Shown: positions 10,673 to 19,520, counted from the stretch's first letter. The stretch is 64,000 nucleotides of DNA from Chitinophagaceae bacterium (GCA_016721085.1 JADKJI010000062.1:1-64000); one strand, 5' to 3'. Program-made: numbers and translations. The notes: a model not told the origin generated them from the letters alone.

Positions 10673-11035
10673 TTGGAAAAAATAAACATCCCCTCCAAAC
10701 TCGCCCTCTTCTCCGACTACTGGAACCCACGTATTGTAGGAGAATTAAATGGACAGCACGTAAAACTGGTTAAACTGAAAGGTGAATTTGTATGGCATCA
10801 TCACGATAATGAAGATGAATTGTTCTTTGTCATCAGTGGTATCCTGAAAATGGAATTCCGTGACAAGACCGTTGAAATACACCCCAACGAATTCATTATT
10901 GTTCCTAAAGGAGTTGAACACCGTCCTGTAGCAGATAATGAGGTTTCCATTATGTTATTCGAACCAAATACCACTTTGAATACTGGAAATACCCGTGGGG
11001 AACTTACAAGAGATCAACTGGAAAAATTGATATAA
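10673..11035 (+). CDS. Small cupin-domain protein
   Basis: A 120-residue single-domain cupin. Metal-binding motif 1 is visible as WHHHDNEDELFFVISG (two His and a Glu) and motif 2 as PNEFIIVPKGVEHRP (His), giving the usual His-His-Glu-His set. Close relatives begin MEKINI, which here corresponds to TTG-GAA-AAA at 10673; no ATG lies in frame between there and the repeat upstream, so a TTG start is chosen. An in-frame extension to 10577 exists but translates repeat DNA. Substrate unknown; such cupins often bind small metabolites. The TTG may be a decayed ATG. Confidence 0.75.
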   Translation: MEKINIPSKLALFSDYWNPRIVGELNGQHVKLVKLKGEFVWHHHDNEDELFFVISGILKMEFRDKTVEIHPNEFIIVPKGVEHRPVADNEVSIMLFEPNTTLNTGNTRGELTRDQLEKLI

Positions 11036-11097
11036 ATAAACAGGAATTATAGGGTTCCGACCACTAGTCCTAAAACCCCTAAATAATCCATTAACAA

Positions 11098-11545
11098 ATG
11101 AATATAACAACCAAACCCGGCAATCTATCCGACTTAAAAGTCAATATAAAAATCAAGCTTGCTTCCTTATGGGCAGCAGTCATGTGTTGTTATATCTACG
11201 GCGATTATTTTTCCCTATATGTCCCAAAGCAAATCGAAAAATTCATAAATGTCAAAACATTGCTGGATGCTCCAGAAAAATTGCTGGGCGCCTCAATACT
11301 TATGGCTATCCCTTCTTTAATGATTTCTCCTGTCCATAGCACTAAAAGCATCCATCAACAGATGGCTGAATATCATTTTCGGAATTATCTATACAGCCAT
11401 AATGGTACTTATAGCAACCACTTCGGGCGGCTCCTGGTGGATGTTCTATACATTCCTGGCGATATTGGAAAGTGTACTTACTTTGTTGATTGTTTGGAAT
11501 GCGGTAAAATGGCCGAAGCAATTATGTGGAAATTTGAAAATTTGA
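11098..11545 (+). pseudogene. DUF6326-type membrane protein, one frameshift
   Basis: The first frame (11098..about 11326) gives LASLWAAVMCCYIYGDYFSL and LGASILMAIPSLMIS; the second (about 11328..11545) gives LSIALKASINRWLNIIFGII, then YTAIMVLIATTS and LLIVWNAVKWPKQ. Joined, they form a normal four-helix protein of about 148 residues. The break is a one-base gain (or two-base loss) near 11326. The final codons and stop (AAT-TTG-AAA-ATT-TGA) are made from the TTTGAAAA repeat that follows, so the repeat has landed at the gene's end. Family function unknown. Confidence 0.7.
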
Positions 11546-11655
11546 AAAATTTGAAAATCAATGAGATAGACAGGATATTGAGTTCATGGCATCTCAAATT
11601 TTGTATTCATTTTCAAATTTTCATCCCCACGCTTCGGCCTAAATTTTCAAATTAA
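11531..11655. repeat. TTTGAAAA word array with inverted arm
   Basis: AATTTGAAAATTTGAAAAAT (from 11531) pairs with the inverted CAAATTTTG and TTTTCAAATTTTC words at 11595..11655; a GC hairpin word CCCCACGCTTCGGCC lies in the right arm (11627..11640). Other copies are at 7955, 12445, 18181-18371, 19556-19653 and 25459-25490. Confidence 0.65.
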
Positions 11656-11682
11656 TACAACGCCCCTCTCAACCATTCTTTT

Positions 11683-12329
11683 ATGCTTGAAAAACTTCTC
11701 ATCTCCTTCGAAATACATTCCCCTTCTGAAATCCAGGAGGCCTTTGATAATGGTATTTCACCAAATGATGTACACAACGGAAAACCTCTTATCAACAGCC
11801 TTATAGAAATGTATACCAGAGGTCCTCGTTTTAAGGAATGTATTAAAGTATTTGTAGACAATGGACAAAATCCTATTCATTTAATGGCACATTCACTCCA
11901 TTAAAAGATGTTTCCTTACTTCATATCTGTGCAGAATATAATCATACAAATTGTGCTTCGATATTAGTAAACCATGGAGCAGATATAAATGCAATAGCAG
12001 GAATAGATGAAAATGGTTTTGGTGAACAAACCCCCATTTTCCATACCGTAAACCAGGATGCCAATAAGAGCCTGGATATGCTGAAATTCCTCTTAAATCA
12101 TAAAGCCAATCTTGATATCACAGTAAAAGGATTGATATGGGGTAAAGGCTACGATTGGGAAACCTATATCCCTTCTGTAAATCCTATCAGCTATGCTATG
12201 ATGGGTTTATTAAGGCAATTCCAGAGAACGGAAGAAGATATTTATGAAGTTGTTCAATTACTGATGAAAGCCAAATATGGAATAGATTATTCTCCGCGAA
12301 ATATTCCTAATAAATATCTTATTGGGTAG
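11683..12329 (+). pseudogene. Ankyrin-repeat protein, one frameshift
   Basis: Ankyrin repeats mediate protein-protein contacts. The first 60-70 codons (MLEKLLISFEIHSPSEIQEA) run into a stop at 11902; losing one base near 11881 shifts the true continuation (GTFTPLKDVSLLHICAEYNH) into another frame, which carries HTNCASILVNHGADINA and SLDMLKFLLNHKANLDI, two ankyrin units, and ends NIPNKYLIG. Restored length is about 215 residues. No signal peptide. The single break may be real or an indel error. Confidence 0.7.
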
Positions 12330-12331
12330 TT

Positions 12332-12478
12332 TTTTTTACCGCAGAGACGCGGAGACGCAGAGCCCTCCGCGTCTCTGCGTCTCTGAATTTACTGTATTCG
12401 GCTGTTTAATTTCCACCCCACGCACTGCTGCGGGGGCAAGCATTTTCAAATTCTCAAATCTTCAAATTTTCAAATTAC
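12332..12478. repeat. Three-module composite repeat
   Basis: In order: CGCAGAG palindrome (12339..12388, right arm shortened to CTCTGCGTCTCTGAATTT), TGTATTCGGCTGTTTAATTT, the CCCCACGCACTGCTGCGGGG hairpin word (12418..12437), and TTTTCAAATTCTCAAATCTT words ending at 12478. The last words overlap the 3' end of the flavoprotein gene, supplying its final NLKI codons and stop. Confidence 0.75.
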
Positions 12479-13706
12479 TTGCAGCAACCGCCCCACTCGT
12501 CCACGCATTCTGAAAATTAAACCCTCCCGTTACCCCATCCACATCCAATATCTCTCCCGCAAAATACAAGTTGGGTACTATCTTACTCATCATGGTATTA
12601 GGATCAACTTCTGATAAGGTTACACCTCCTGCAGTTACAAACTCGTCTTTGAAAGTAGTCTTGCCTTTTACAACAGCTTCCCAACCCGTTATATTCTTTA
12701 TCAGTTTATTCTGCTCAGCAGATGGCAGGTCTGCCCAACGCCATTCTTCCTTGATACCCGATAACTTTAGTATATACTCCCATAACCTTGCAGGCAAACC
12801 GAAAGGATTCTTATTCGATATCTTTTGAGATGCGATACTAAATCGCAATTCACCTATGGCATCCCGAAGACTATTATCATTATACTCCGGAAGCCAGTTT
12901 ACTATAGCGGTGAAATTCCAGTTTTTACTGGCCAGTTCTCTTGCACCCCAGGCACTGAGTTTTAATATAGCCGGGCCGCTTAGTCCCCAATGCGTAATCA
13001 GCAATGGTCCCTCGTCTGCCAATTTAGATCCGGCAATTTTTACCTTAGCCTTCTCTATTGAAATACCCATCAATTCGGTAATTGGATTTCCAGGTAAGTT
13101 GAAAGTAAATAGCGATGGAACAGGCTCCTGAATAGTATGTCCCAAAGCCTTGATCCAATCGAATTGAGAAAGTTTAGGAAAGCCACCACAGGCAATACAA
13201 ACGAAATCGGCATGTATCACTTCGGAATTTGAAAAGCTGACTGAAAAGCCTTCCGAAGATGTTTCAATCTTTTCAACTGAACGGCTCATTAAGAACCGTA
13301 CTCCATATTTCGTGGCTTCATTCAGTAAACAATCGATGATAGTTTGTGAACTATTAGTAACAGGGAACATCCTGCCATCAGGTTCTGTTTTTAATGCCAC
13401 TCCCCTTTCCTGAAACCATTCGATAGTATCGGTAGTAAAAAAATAATGGAATGCCTTCTTAAGAAATCTTTCTCCCCGGGGATAGCGTTTAACCATCTCT
13501 CCAATTTCACGGCAATCATGCGTTACATTGCAGCGGCCACCACCGCTCACTTTGACTTTAGACAATAATTTAGTGGTTTTTTCAGCCACAATAACCTCCA
13601 GTCCCGGAACCTGCCTCGCTGCATTTACAGCACAGAAAACCCCGGCAGCACCACCACCTATTATCAGTAGTCTTTTTCCCGAATTTGAATTACCTTCCCT
13701 TTTCAC
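12462..13706 (-). CDS. HI0933/YhiN-family flavoprotein
   Basis: A 414-residue FAD-binding protein of the HI0933 family, whose cellular role is unresolved. The N-terminal dinucleotide motif is IIGGGAAGVFCAVNAARQ; SKVKVSGGGRCNVTHDC follows, a family signature; the C-terminal LDVDGVTGGFNFQNAWTSG closes the FAD site. Length is normal. The last residues (AASNLKI) and stop come from the TTTGAAAA repeat, so the original C-terminus may have been changed by a few residues. Divergent from the acyltransferase at 13762 with a 55-bp gap. Confidence 0.88.
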   Translation of the reverse strand: MKREGNSNSGKRLLIIGGGAAGVFCAVNAARQVPGLEVIVAEKTTKLLSKVKVSGGGRCNVTHDCREIGEMVKRYPRGERFLKKAFHYFFTTDTIEWFQERGVALKTEPDGRMFPVTNSSQTIIDCLLNEATKYGVRFLMSRSVEKIETSSEGFSVSFSNSEVIHADFVCIACGGFPKLSQFDWIKALGHTIQEPVPSLFTFNLPGNPITELMGISIEKAKVKIAGSKLADEGPLLITHWGLSGPAILKLSAWGARELASKNWNFTAIVNWLPEYNDNSLRDAIGELRFSIASQKISNKNPFGLPARLWEYILKLSGIKEEWRWADLPSAEQNKLIKNITGWEAVVKGKTTFKDEFVTAGGVTLSEVDPNTMMSKIVPNLYFAGEILDVDGVTGGFNFQNAWTSGAVAASNLKI

Positions 13707-13761
13707 CTTTATCCTTGAATTTAAAACGAAAGCTACGGTGTATCTATAAAATAGCCTGAAA

Positions 13762-14757
13762 TTGCTCTATACTTTTTTGAAATACTTCGTTGGAACAGGT
13801 ATGAAGATTTTCTGCCGGAAAATCGTCATCAATAAACCAGCATTAACTGGCATCAAAGGCCCTGTTATGCTGGCCTGCAATCACCCCAATTCCTTCCTTG
13901 ATGCCATCATACTCGATGTTCTCTTCGACCAGCCTATTCATTCATTGGCCAGAGGAGATGCATTTGTACATCCCTTCGTTAATAAAATACTGAGATCGGT
14001 TAAAATCCTTCCCGTATACAGAACCAGTGAAGGGGTTGAAAACCTGTCCCACAATTATAAAACCTTTGCCTCTTGCGTGGAGATATTCAGGCAAAATGGA
14101 CTTGTCCTTATTTTCAGTGAAGGTCTCTGTGAAAATGAATGGAAACTTCGCCCTTTGAAAAAAGGTACTGCCCGTCTCGCATTACAAAGCTGGCAAGAGA
14201 ATATTCCTCTCAGAGTTTTACCTGTCGCCATTAACTATAGCTCATTCAGAAGATTTGGGAAAAATATCTATATAAATTTCGGAGATATCATAGAGAATAA
14301 TGATTTGCCGGAAGGATTAAGTGAAGGACAAAAAGTACAGCAATTCAACGCTATCTTAAAGAAAGAACTGGAATCGGGGATATTTGTTATAGAAGATACA
14401 GACAGGAAAAGAATGGCTTCTTTACTCGAGGAAAAACCAAGCTTAATAGAAAATATAGCATTGGCTATTCCTGCTGCCCTTGGTTGGCTATTGCATTGGC
14501 CATTGTATACAACTATAACAACCGCAATAACACCAAAATATAAGAACACAGTCCACTATGATTCAATCCAGGTGGTATTGTTATTACTGACTTATCCCTT
14601 TTACCTTTTGTTATGTATCCTCGTGGCCTATGCGATTTTCTCAACATGGCATGTTCTCTGGTTATTATTGTTTTTTCCTTTTACAGCCTGGGCATTCACC
14701 CGACTAAAACCCCAATTGGATCATCCTGGTGCTACTGCAGCCAATGTTTTCCATTAA
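13762..14757 (+). CDS. PlsC-like lysophospholipid acyltransferase with C-terminal membrane helices
   Basis: A 331-residue membrane acyltransferase. The catalytic block is ACNHPNSFLDAIILD (about residues 36-50), with His and Asp spaced as in the NHPNSxLD subgroup rather than the classical HX4D. FSEG is the acceptor-binding block (about residue 117) and RVLPVAINYSS the later one. Two or more hydrophobic helices near the C-terminus (VVLLLLTYPFYLLLCILVAY, then WHVLWLLLFFPFTAW) anchor it. Likely acts in phospholipid or related lipid acylation at the inner membrane; exact substrate unknown. Followed after 17 bp by the YiiX-like gene, probably one transcript. Confidence 0.82.
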   Translation: MLYTFLKYFVGTGMKIFCRKIVINKPALTGIKGPVMLACNHPNSFLDAIILDVLFDQPIHSLARGDAFVHPFVNKILRSVKILPVYRTSEGVENLSHNYKTFASCVEIFRQNGLVLIFSEGLCENEWKLRPLKKGTARLALQSWQENIPLRVLPVAINYSSFRRFGKNIYINFGDIIENNDLPEGLSEGQKVQQFNAILKKELESGIFVIEDTDRKRMASLLEEKPSLIENIALAIPAALGWLLHWPLYTTITTAITPKYKNTVHYDSIQVVLLLLTYPFYLLLCILVAYAIFSTWHVLWLLLFFPFTAWAFTRLKPQLDHPGATAANVFH

Positions 14758-14774
14758 CTATAAAGAATTGATAA

Positions 14775-15365
14775 ATGGCCCAATCGCTCACCAAGCAAGA
14801 ACTCAAAAAGATACCTGTAATACCTTATGATAAGGTTCGTGATTACCTGCAAACCGGACATATATTTTTCAGTTCGGGTAGCTACGCATTTTCAGGGGCT
14901 ATCCAAAAACTAACAAAAAGTGTATGGAGTCATGTAGCTATTGTTTATAAGGATGATGATCTGGGACGTATCCTTGTATTGGAGGCAGAACCCAATGTAG
15001 GCATCCGTCTTATTCCCTTATCCAAATACCTGAAAGATTATAAGGAAACAAGAAGACCTTATAAAGGCCAGATAGTGATTGCTCACTTAAAAGACATGCC
15101 TGAAAAACAACAATTGAATAAAGGCATCATATTCGGTTTGGATGAATTAGCTCGGCCCTACGATAACTGGGAAATCATACGCATCATGCTTCGCATCTTA
15201 TTAAAGATCGGTAAGAAAGAAAAGAACCGTAACTATATCTGTTCTGAACTGGTGAGAGATGCCTATGCAAAATCTGGCATCGTTTTCAAGATGAACGACA
15301 GTTATATTAGTCCCCAGGAAATTTGGTGCGACGACCGGGTTGAAATGAAGTACAGGATTTTATAA
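14775..15365 (+). CDS. YiiX/NlpC-P60-like cysteine hydrolase
   Basis: A 196-residue protein of the permuted papain-fold type. SVWSHVAIVYKDDD provides the His, NRNYICSELVRDAY the Cys, and a Glu in LVLEAEPNVGI lies between. The family hydrolyses amide bonds or handles lipid/cell-wall substrates; the actual substrate here is unknown. No signal peptide, so likely cytoplasmic or membrane-associated. The tight coupling to the acyltransferase upstream hints at a lipid-related job. Converges on map with a 2-bp gap. Confidence 0.75.
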   Translation: MAQSLTKQELKKIPVIPYDKVRDYLQTGHIFFSSGSYAFSGAIQKLTKSVWSHVAIVYKDDDLGRILVLEAEPNVGIRLIPLSKYLKDYKETRRPYKGQIVIAHLKDMPEKQQLNKGIIFGLDELARPYDNWEIIRIMLRILLKIGKKEKNRNYICSELVRDAYAKSGIVFKMNDSYISPQEIWCDDRVEMKYRIL

Positions 15366-15367
15366 GA

Positions 15368-16168
15368 TTATGCTCCGGTAAAAAGGTTCGGGTTTGCTTT
15401 TTCAGCAGCTTCAATAATTGAATAATCTGAAAGAATATCTGCCTTTCCTTTTTTAACACATACATCGTGTTCGAAATGTACAGATGGCTTGCCGTCTTTA
15501 GTACGAACAGTCCAGCCATCTCTATCGGTAAACACATCCTTCTTTCCCATATTGATCATAGGTTCAATAGCGAGTACCAACCCTTCTTTCATCATAGGTC
15601 CACTTCCTCTTTTACCATAGTTCGGCACTTGTGGATCTTCGTGAAGGGACCTGCCTAACCCATGTCCAACTAATTCCCTAACCACACCATAACCATTCTT
15701 CTTCTCGCAGAAATCCTGTATGGCAAAAGAGATATCACCTATACGGTTACCTGCAATAGCGTTCTCGATGCCTTTATAAAGAGATTCTTTTGTGATATTG
15801 ATCAACTTAATAGCTTCAGGTCCTGGATCACCAATGGCAAAGGTATAAGCATGATCTCCATGCCAGCCGTTGAGGATAACACCGATATCAATTGAGCAGA
15901 TATCACCTTCCTTAAGCTCTGCTTTGTTTGGGAAACCATGTACTACTACATCGTTTACTGAAATACAGGAATTAAAAGGATAGCCATTGTAATTAAGAAA
16001 TGAAGCAATGGCTCCATGGTCGCGGATAAATTCTCCAATGGTCTTATCAAGCGATAAGGTACTGATGCCTGGCTTTAGTTCAGCCGCAATAGTAGTGAGG
16101 GTTTTACTCACCAGCAAAGCGCTCTGGCGCATCAATTCGATTTCAGCTGCTGTTTTGTAGTAGATCAT
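15368..16168 (-). CDS. map: Methionine aminopeptidase type I
   Basis: Removes the initiator Met from nascent proteins. A 266-residue type I enzyme with all expected positions: substrate His in NDVVVHGFP, metal ligands Asp in CSIDIGV and GDHAYTF, His in VGHGLGRSLHEDP, Glu in LAIEPMI and Glu in VHFEHDV. It follows secY as in many spc operons, but a terminator (16211..16253) and a TACTTTTG box (16193..16200) lie between, so it probably has its own promoter. infA, rpmJ and the alpha operon do not follow; plus-strand genes converge here instead. Confidence 0.95.
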   Translation of the reverse strand: MIYYKTAAEIELMRQSALLVSKTLTTIAAELKPGISTLSLDKTIGEFIRDHGAIASFLNYNGYPFNSCISVNDVVVHGFPNKAELKEGDICSIDIGVILNGWHGDHAYTFAIGDPGPEAIKLINITKESLYKGIENAIAGNRIGDISFAIQDFCEKKNGYGVVRELVGHGLGRSLHEDPQVPNYGKRGSGPMMKEGLVLAIEPMINMGKKDVFTDRDGWTVRTKDGKPSVHFEHDVCVKKGKADILSDYSIIEAAEKANPNLFTGA

Positions 16169-16192
16169 TCCTTTTGCTTCTCTGTTACTTTA

Positions 16193-16200
16193 CAAAAGTA
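16193..16200 (-). promoter_or_regulatory. -7 box for map
   Basis: On the minus strand TACTTTTG matches the Bacteroidota TAnnTTTG box, 24 bases upstream of the map ATG and just downstream of the secY terminator. No TTTG was found at the ideal 19-bp spacing. Confidence 0.5.
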
Positions 16201-16210
16201 CCCAGATTAA

Positions 16211-16253
16211 TTAAAAAAACCTGACAACGACTTTAGAAGCAGTTGCCAGGTTC
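16211..16253 (-). terminator. Terminator after secY
   Basis: Minus strand: AACCTGGCAAC, loop, GTTGTCAGGTT followed by a run of T residues (GGTTTTTTTAATT). Stem of 11 bp with one mismatch. It ends the S10-spc transcript 23 bases past the secY stop. Confidence 0.8.
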
Positions 16254-16275
16254 GTATAGTGTTTTTTCAATTTTC

Positions 16276-17616
16276 TTACATGGAAACAGGAGAAGAAGAA
16301 TTCTGTCTTCCCTGGATTCTTCCACTCTTCATCAAACCATCGTACTGGCGCATCAGCAATTGTGTTTCAATTTGCTGAAGTGTATCCAATATAACACCCA
16401 CCATAATCAGCAGTGATGTACCACCGAAGAAAGTAGAGAATGATTGTTGAACACCCAGACGTTGTGCGAAACCAGGAAGGATACCCACGAAGGCCAATAA
16501 AACGGCACCAGGCAATGTGATCCTATCCATGATAGCTCCGATATAATCAGCAGTTGGCTGACCAGGTTTCACACCAGGGATAAATCCATTGTTCCTCTTA
16601 AGGTCATCAGCAATCTGTTTAGGATTGAAGATAAGGGCTGTATAAAGGAAGGTGAAACCGATAACCATGATTGCATAGATCAACATGTACCAATAGTTAC
16701 TGTGATCGTTGAATATCTTGGCTAAACCTTGTGTTGTTTCAAACTTGGCAATGAGTGTTGGCAGGAACATGATAGCCTGGGCAAAGATGATTGGCATTAC
16801 ACCTGCGCTGTTCACTTTTATTGGAAGGAACTGGCGGGCACCACCGAACTGGCGGTTTCCAACAATCTGTTTGGCATATTGAACAGGTATCTTACGAACA
16901 CCCTGAATCAGGATGATTAAACCCATTATGATTCCAACAAGTATTGCAACCCTGATCACAAATAAGAGCAAACCACCACCACCAGAATACTTAGTTGTTA
17001 CAGAGTTAAACTCTTGTACCAAAGATTCTGGTAAACGGGCTAAGATACCCACCATGATGATAACAGAGCTACCATTACCCAATCCTTTATCGGTGATACG
17101 CTCACCTAACCACATTACGAATAATGTACCTGCGGTAAGAACGATAGTTGTAGAAAGATAGAACCAGTCGTTATAAGATGTTATGATTGCTTCTTTATAA
17201 CCTGGGCTGTTAAGATAGGCTACATAGGCGCTGGCCTGAAGTGCAGCCACGATAACAGTAAGGAAACGTGTGTACTGGTTGATTTTCTTACGACCGCTGT
17301 CTCCTTCCTTTTGCAATTTCTGGAAAGGTGGATACAGGATAGTCATCAGCTGCATGAAGATAGAAGCTGAGATATAAGGCATGATACCAAGAGCCAGGAT
17401 AGATGCCTGAGAGAAGGCACCACCAGCAAAAGCATCAATCAATCCAAGGATACCTTCACCACCACCGCTACTTGGGAGTTTGTTAGGATCAATACCAGGA
17501 AGGGCGATATGAGTACCCAGCCTGTAGATAGCAATCAATAAAAGAGTAACGAGAATCTTACTTCTCAGTTCTTCGATACTCCAGATATTTTTCAGTGTTT
17601 GTATGAACTTTTTCAC
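16276..17616 (-). CDS. secY: Preprotein translocase subunit SecY
   Basis: Central channel of the Sec translocon with SecE/SecG. With a GTG start at 17616 (VKKFIQTLKNIWSIEELR) it has 446 residues and about ten membrane helices. The plug/helix 2a region (IALPGIDPNKLP, FAGGAFSQASILALGIMPYI), the QLMTILYPPFQKL loop and the helix-10 region are all present. An in-frame ATG 51 bases earlier would add 17 residues not found in relatives, so GTG is preferred. Last gene of the S10-spc run before a terminator. Confidence 0.95.
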   Translation of the reverse strand: MKKFIQTLKNIWSIEELRSKILVTLLLIAIYRLGTHIALPGIDPNKLPSSGGGEGILGLIDAFAGGAFSQASILALGIMPYISASIFMQLMTILYPPFQKLQKEGDSGRKKINQYTRFLTVIVAALQASAYVAYLNSPGYKEAIITSYNDWFYLSTTIVLTAGTLFVMWLGERITDKGLGNGSSVIIMVGILARLPESLVQEFNSVTTKYSGGGGLLLFVIRVAILVGIIMGLIILIQGVRKIPVQYAKQIVGNRQFGGARQFLPIKVNSAGVMPIIFAQAIMFLPTLIAKFETTQGLAKIFNDHSNYWYMLIYAIMVIGFTFLYTALIFNPKQIADDLKRNNGFIPGVKPGQPTADYIGAIMDRITLPGAVLLAFVGILPGFAQRLGVQQSFSTFFGGTSLLIMVGVILDTLQQIETQLLMRQYDGLMKSGRIQGRQNSSSPVSM

Positions 17617-17689
17617 GGATTGCAGAAATTTTAGTGATAGCCTTAAACAAAAAAGACGCATTTTCATGCGTCTGCCAAATTACGCAAAA

Positions 17690-18139
17690 TTACTTTACAA
17701 TCTCTACTGTTCCGCCAGCAGCTTCGATAGCCAGTTTGGCTTTCTCGCTCACCGCGTTAACCCTGAAGTTGATCTTAGTCTTCAACTCGCCATTACCCAG
17801 GATCTTAACCAGGTCGGTACGAGCCAAAAGACCATTGATGAACAGTGTTTCAGGAGAGAAATCCTGTAATCCGTACTTTTCAATCAGTTGCTCTATTTGA
17901 CCAAGGTTGAATACTTTGTACTCAACACGATTGTTATTCTTGAAACCACGTTTAGGCAAACGACGTTGAATTGGCATCTGACCACCTTCATGTGAACGTC
18001 TGTTCTTGAAACCGCTACGGCTCTGATGACCTTTATTACCTTTTGTAGATGTACCACCCTTACCGGATGCTTCACCACGACCTAATCTTTTCTCTTTTTT
18101 TGTAGCGCCTTTTGCGGGCCTGATTTCATGTAATTTCAT
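17690..18139 (-). CDS. rplO: 50S ribosomal protein L15
   Basis: A 149-residue large-subunit protein. The Gly/Lys/Arg-rich N-terminal extension (KRLGRGEASGKGGTSTKG) threads into 23S rRNA; the globular C-terminal part ends AKLAIEAAGGTVEIVK, the family signature. Gap to secY is 73 bp. Upstream, a 232-bp repeat-filled gap separates it from rpmD, unusually long for this position. Confidence 0.97.
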   Translation of the reverse strand: MKLHEIRPAKGATKKEKRLGRGEASGKGGTSTKGNKGHQSRSGFKNRRSHEGGQMPIQRRLPKRGFKNNNRVEYKVFNLGQIEQLIEKYGLQDFSPETLFINGLLARTDLVKILGNGELKTKINFRVNAVSEKAKLAIEAAGGTVEIVK

Positions 18140-18179
18140 AACTGTTGATTTTTACTTACGGGGAATCGCCCCTCGCATA

Positions 18180-18371
18180 TTTAATTTGAAAATTTGGGAA
18201 TTTGAAAATAAGGCCAAAATGCTATGCTAAGTTTTTAAAATCAGCACCTTTTCAAATTCTTAACCTATTCCCCTTATTAATTGAAAATTGCAATTAGAAA
18301 ATTTGAAAATAAGGCTTAAAAGCTATGGTGTTAAGATTTTCAAATTAACACATTTTCAAATTTTCAAATTA
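18180..18371. repeat. Two TTTGAAAA units with 24-nt hairpins between rplO and rpmD
   Basis: Two related units, each AATTTGAAAATAAGGC-(n)-GCTATG followed by a 24-nt hairpin: 18224..18247 (ATGCTAA/TCAGCAC, two mismatches) and 18328..18351 (GTGTTAA/TTAACAC, perfect). Both continue into TTTTCAAATT words. A third hairpin at 19613..19636 has stem GTGCTGA/TCAGCAC. No promoter or gene is seen here. Confidence 0.75.
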
Positions 18372-18551
18372 CTAAGCTTCTTCCACTTTCACCAGGTGCG
18401 TCACCTTACGTACCATACCCAGGATAGAAGGAGTAGCTTCTACTTCACGGCTGGAATTAGCCTTATTCAAACCAAGGGCAATCAGTGTTTGCTTCTGACG
18501 CTCAGGACGGTCGATAGGGCTTTTTACCAATGTTATTTTGATCTTTTTCAT
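18372..18551 (-). CDS. rpmD: 50S ribosomal protein L30
   Basis: A 59-residue protein: MKKIKITLVKSPIDRPE at the start, then ALGLNKANSSREV and GMVRKVTHLVKVEEA at the end, the normal L30 layout. Its position between rpsE and rplO is the standard spc order. The flanking spacers on both sides are full of word repeats, so this small gene is an island in repeat DNA. Confidence 0.95.
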   Translation of the reverse strand: MKKIKITLVKSPIDRPERQKQTLIALGLNKANSSREVEATPSILGMVRKVTHLVKVEEA

Positions 18552-18563
18552 AACTTTTTTATT

Positions 18564-18612
18564 AAAGCATTAAGCATTAGGCTTTAGGCATTAGGCATTA
18601 GGCTTTAAGCCT
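18564..18612. repeat. GCATTAGGC / TTTAGGC word array
   Basis: ATTAAAGCATTAAGCATTAG followed by GCTTTAGGCATTAGGCATTA and GGCTTTAAGCCTGA: seven or so iterations of TTAGGC/TTTAGGC/TTAAGC. Related words fill the gaps on both sides of rplX (21735..21864 and 22207..22322). Confidence 0.7.
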
Positions 18613-18615
18613 GAT

Positions 18616-19137
18616 TTACACTCCGCTAAAAACCTTCTTCAATTTAATACGACGTTGCTTAGCAACAGTGATTGGTTCACGTAACATAGCCAACGCTTTG
18701 AAAGTGGCTTTAACCACGTTATGAGGGTTAGCAGAACCTAATGATTTCGCTAATACGTCGGTAACACCTGCAGCTTCCAGAACAGAACGCATGCTACCTC
18801 CGGCGATAACTCCAGTACCATGAGCAGCTGGCTTTATCAATACTTTAGCAGCACCTTCTTTTGCCAGTTGATCATGAGGAACAGTTCCGTGCATGATAGG
18901 CACTTTAATCAGATTCTTCTTGGCATCTTCAATACCTTTTGTAATAGCTTCCTGAACCTCTTTGGCTTTTCCCAGTCCATGTCCAACCACACCTTGTCCA
19001 TTACCTACTACCACCAGTGCGGAAAAGCTGAAGGCGCGACCACCTTTGGTAGTTTTCACTACGCGATTGATGGATACCACTTTCTCTTTCAGTTCCAGAT
19101 CACCGGCTTTAACTCTGCTTAAATTAACTTTTGACAT
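18616..19137 (-). CDS. rpsE: 30S ribosomal protein S5
   Basis: A 173-residue small-subunit protein for decoding fidelity. The N-terminal dsRNA-binding-like domain has VVSINRVVKTTKGGRAFSF and VVGNGQGVVGHGLGKAKE; the C-terminal part has AAGVTDVLAKSLGSANPHNV. Length is typical. In the usual order rplR-rpsE-rpmD. Confidence 0.97.
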   Translation of the reverse strand: MSKVNLSRVKAGDLELKEKVVSINRVVKTTKGGRAFSFSALVVVGNGQGVVGHGLGKAKEVQEAITKGIEDAKKNLIKVPIMHGTVPHDQLAKEGAAKVLIKPAAHGTGVIAGGSMRSVLEAAGVTDVLAKSLGSANPHNVVKATFKALAMLREPITVAKQRRIKLKKVFSGV

Positions 19138-19166
19138 TATTACTGTTTGAAGTGTAAGTTTTGAAA

Positions 19167-19520
19167 TTAGAATACCAATCCACCTTCACGAGCACCATCA
19201 GCCACACTCTTAACACGGCCATGGTACAAGTTACCACCACGGTCAAATACTACTGTAGTGATTCCGAGTTCTTTTGCTTTAAGGGCGATGGCAGCACCTA
19301 CCATTTTGCTCTTTTGTACTTTAGGAGCTTTCTGTGCAGCGATATCCTTTTCACGGGATGAAGAAGCTGCCAGTGTAACACCATTGTCGTCATCTATCAA
19401 TTGCGCATAGATTTCAGTGTTACTCCTGAATACAGAGAGTCTTGGTTTCTGAGCAGTTCCAGCTATCTTCTTACGAATGTTATAGCGGATCTTCTGCCTT
19501 CTTTCTAATTTAGTTGTCAT
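19167..19520 (-). CDS. rplR: 50S ribosomal protein L18
   Basis: A 117-residue 5S-rRNA-binding protein. KPRLSVFRSNTEIYAQLIDD and the C-terminal FDRGGNLYHGRVKSVADGAR are family landmarks. Ends GGLVF as in relatives. A 133-bp gap with TTTGAAAA repeats precedes it on the transcript. Confidence 0.96.
   Translation of the reverse strand: MTTKLERRQKIRYNIRKKIAGTAQKPRLSVFRSNTEIYAQLIDDDNGVTLAASSSREKDIAAQKAPKVQKSKMVGAAIALKAKELGITTVVFDRGGNLYHGRVKSVADGAREGGLVF

Noticed and set aside
18564..18612. TTAGGC runs resembling a telomere repeat
   Set aside because: The units are irregular (TTAGGC, TTTAGGC, TTAAGC), lie between rpmD and rpsE, and match other spacer arrays; chance resemblance.
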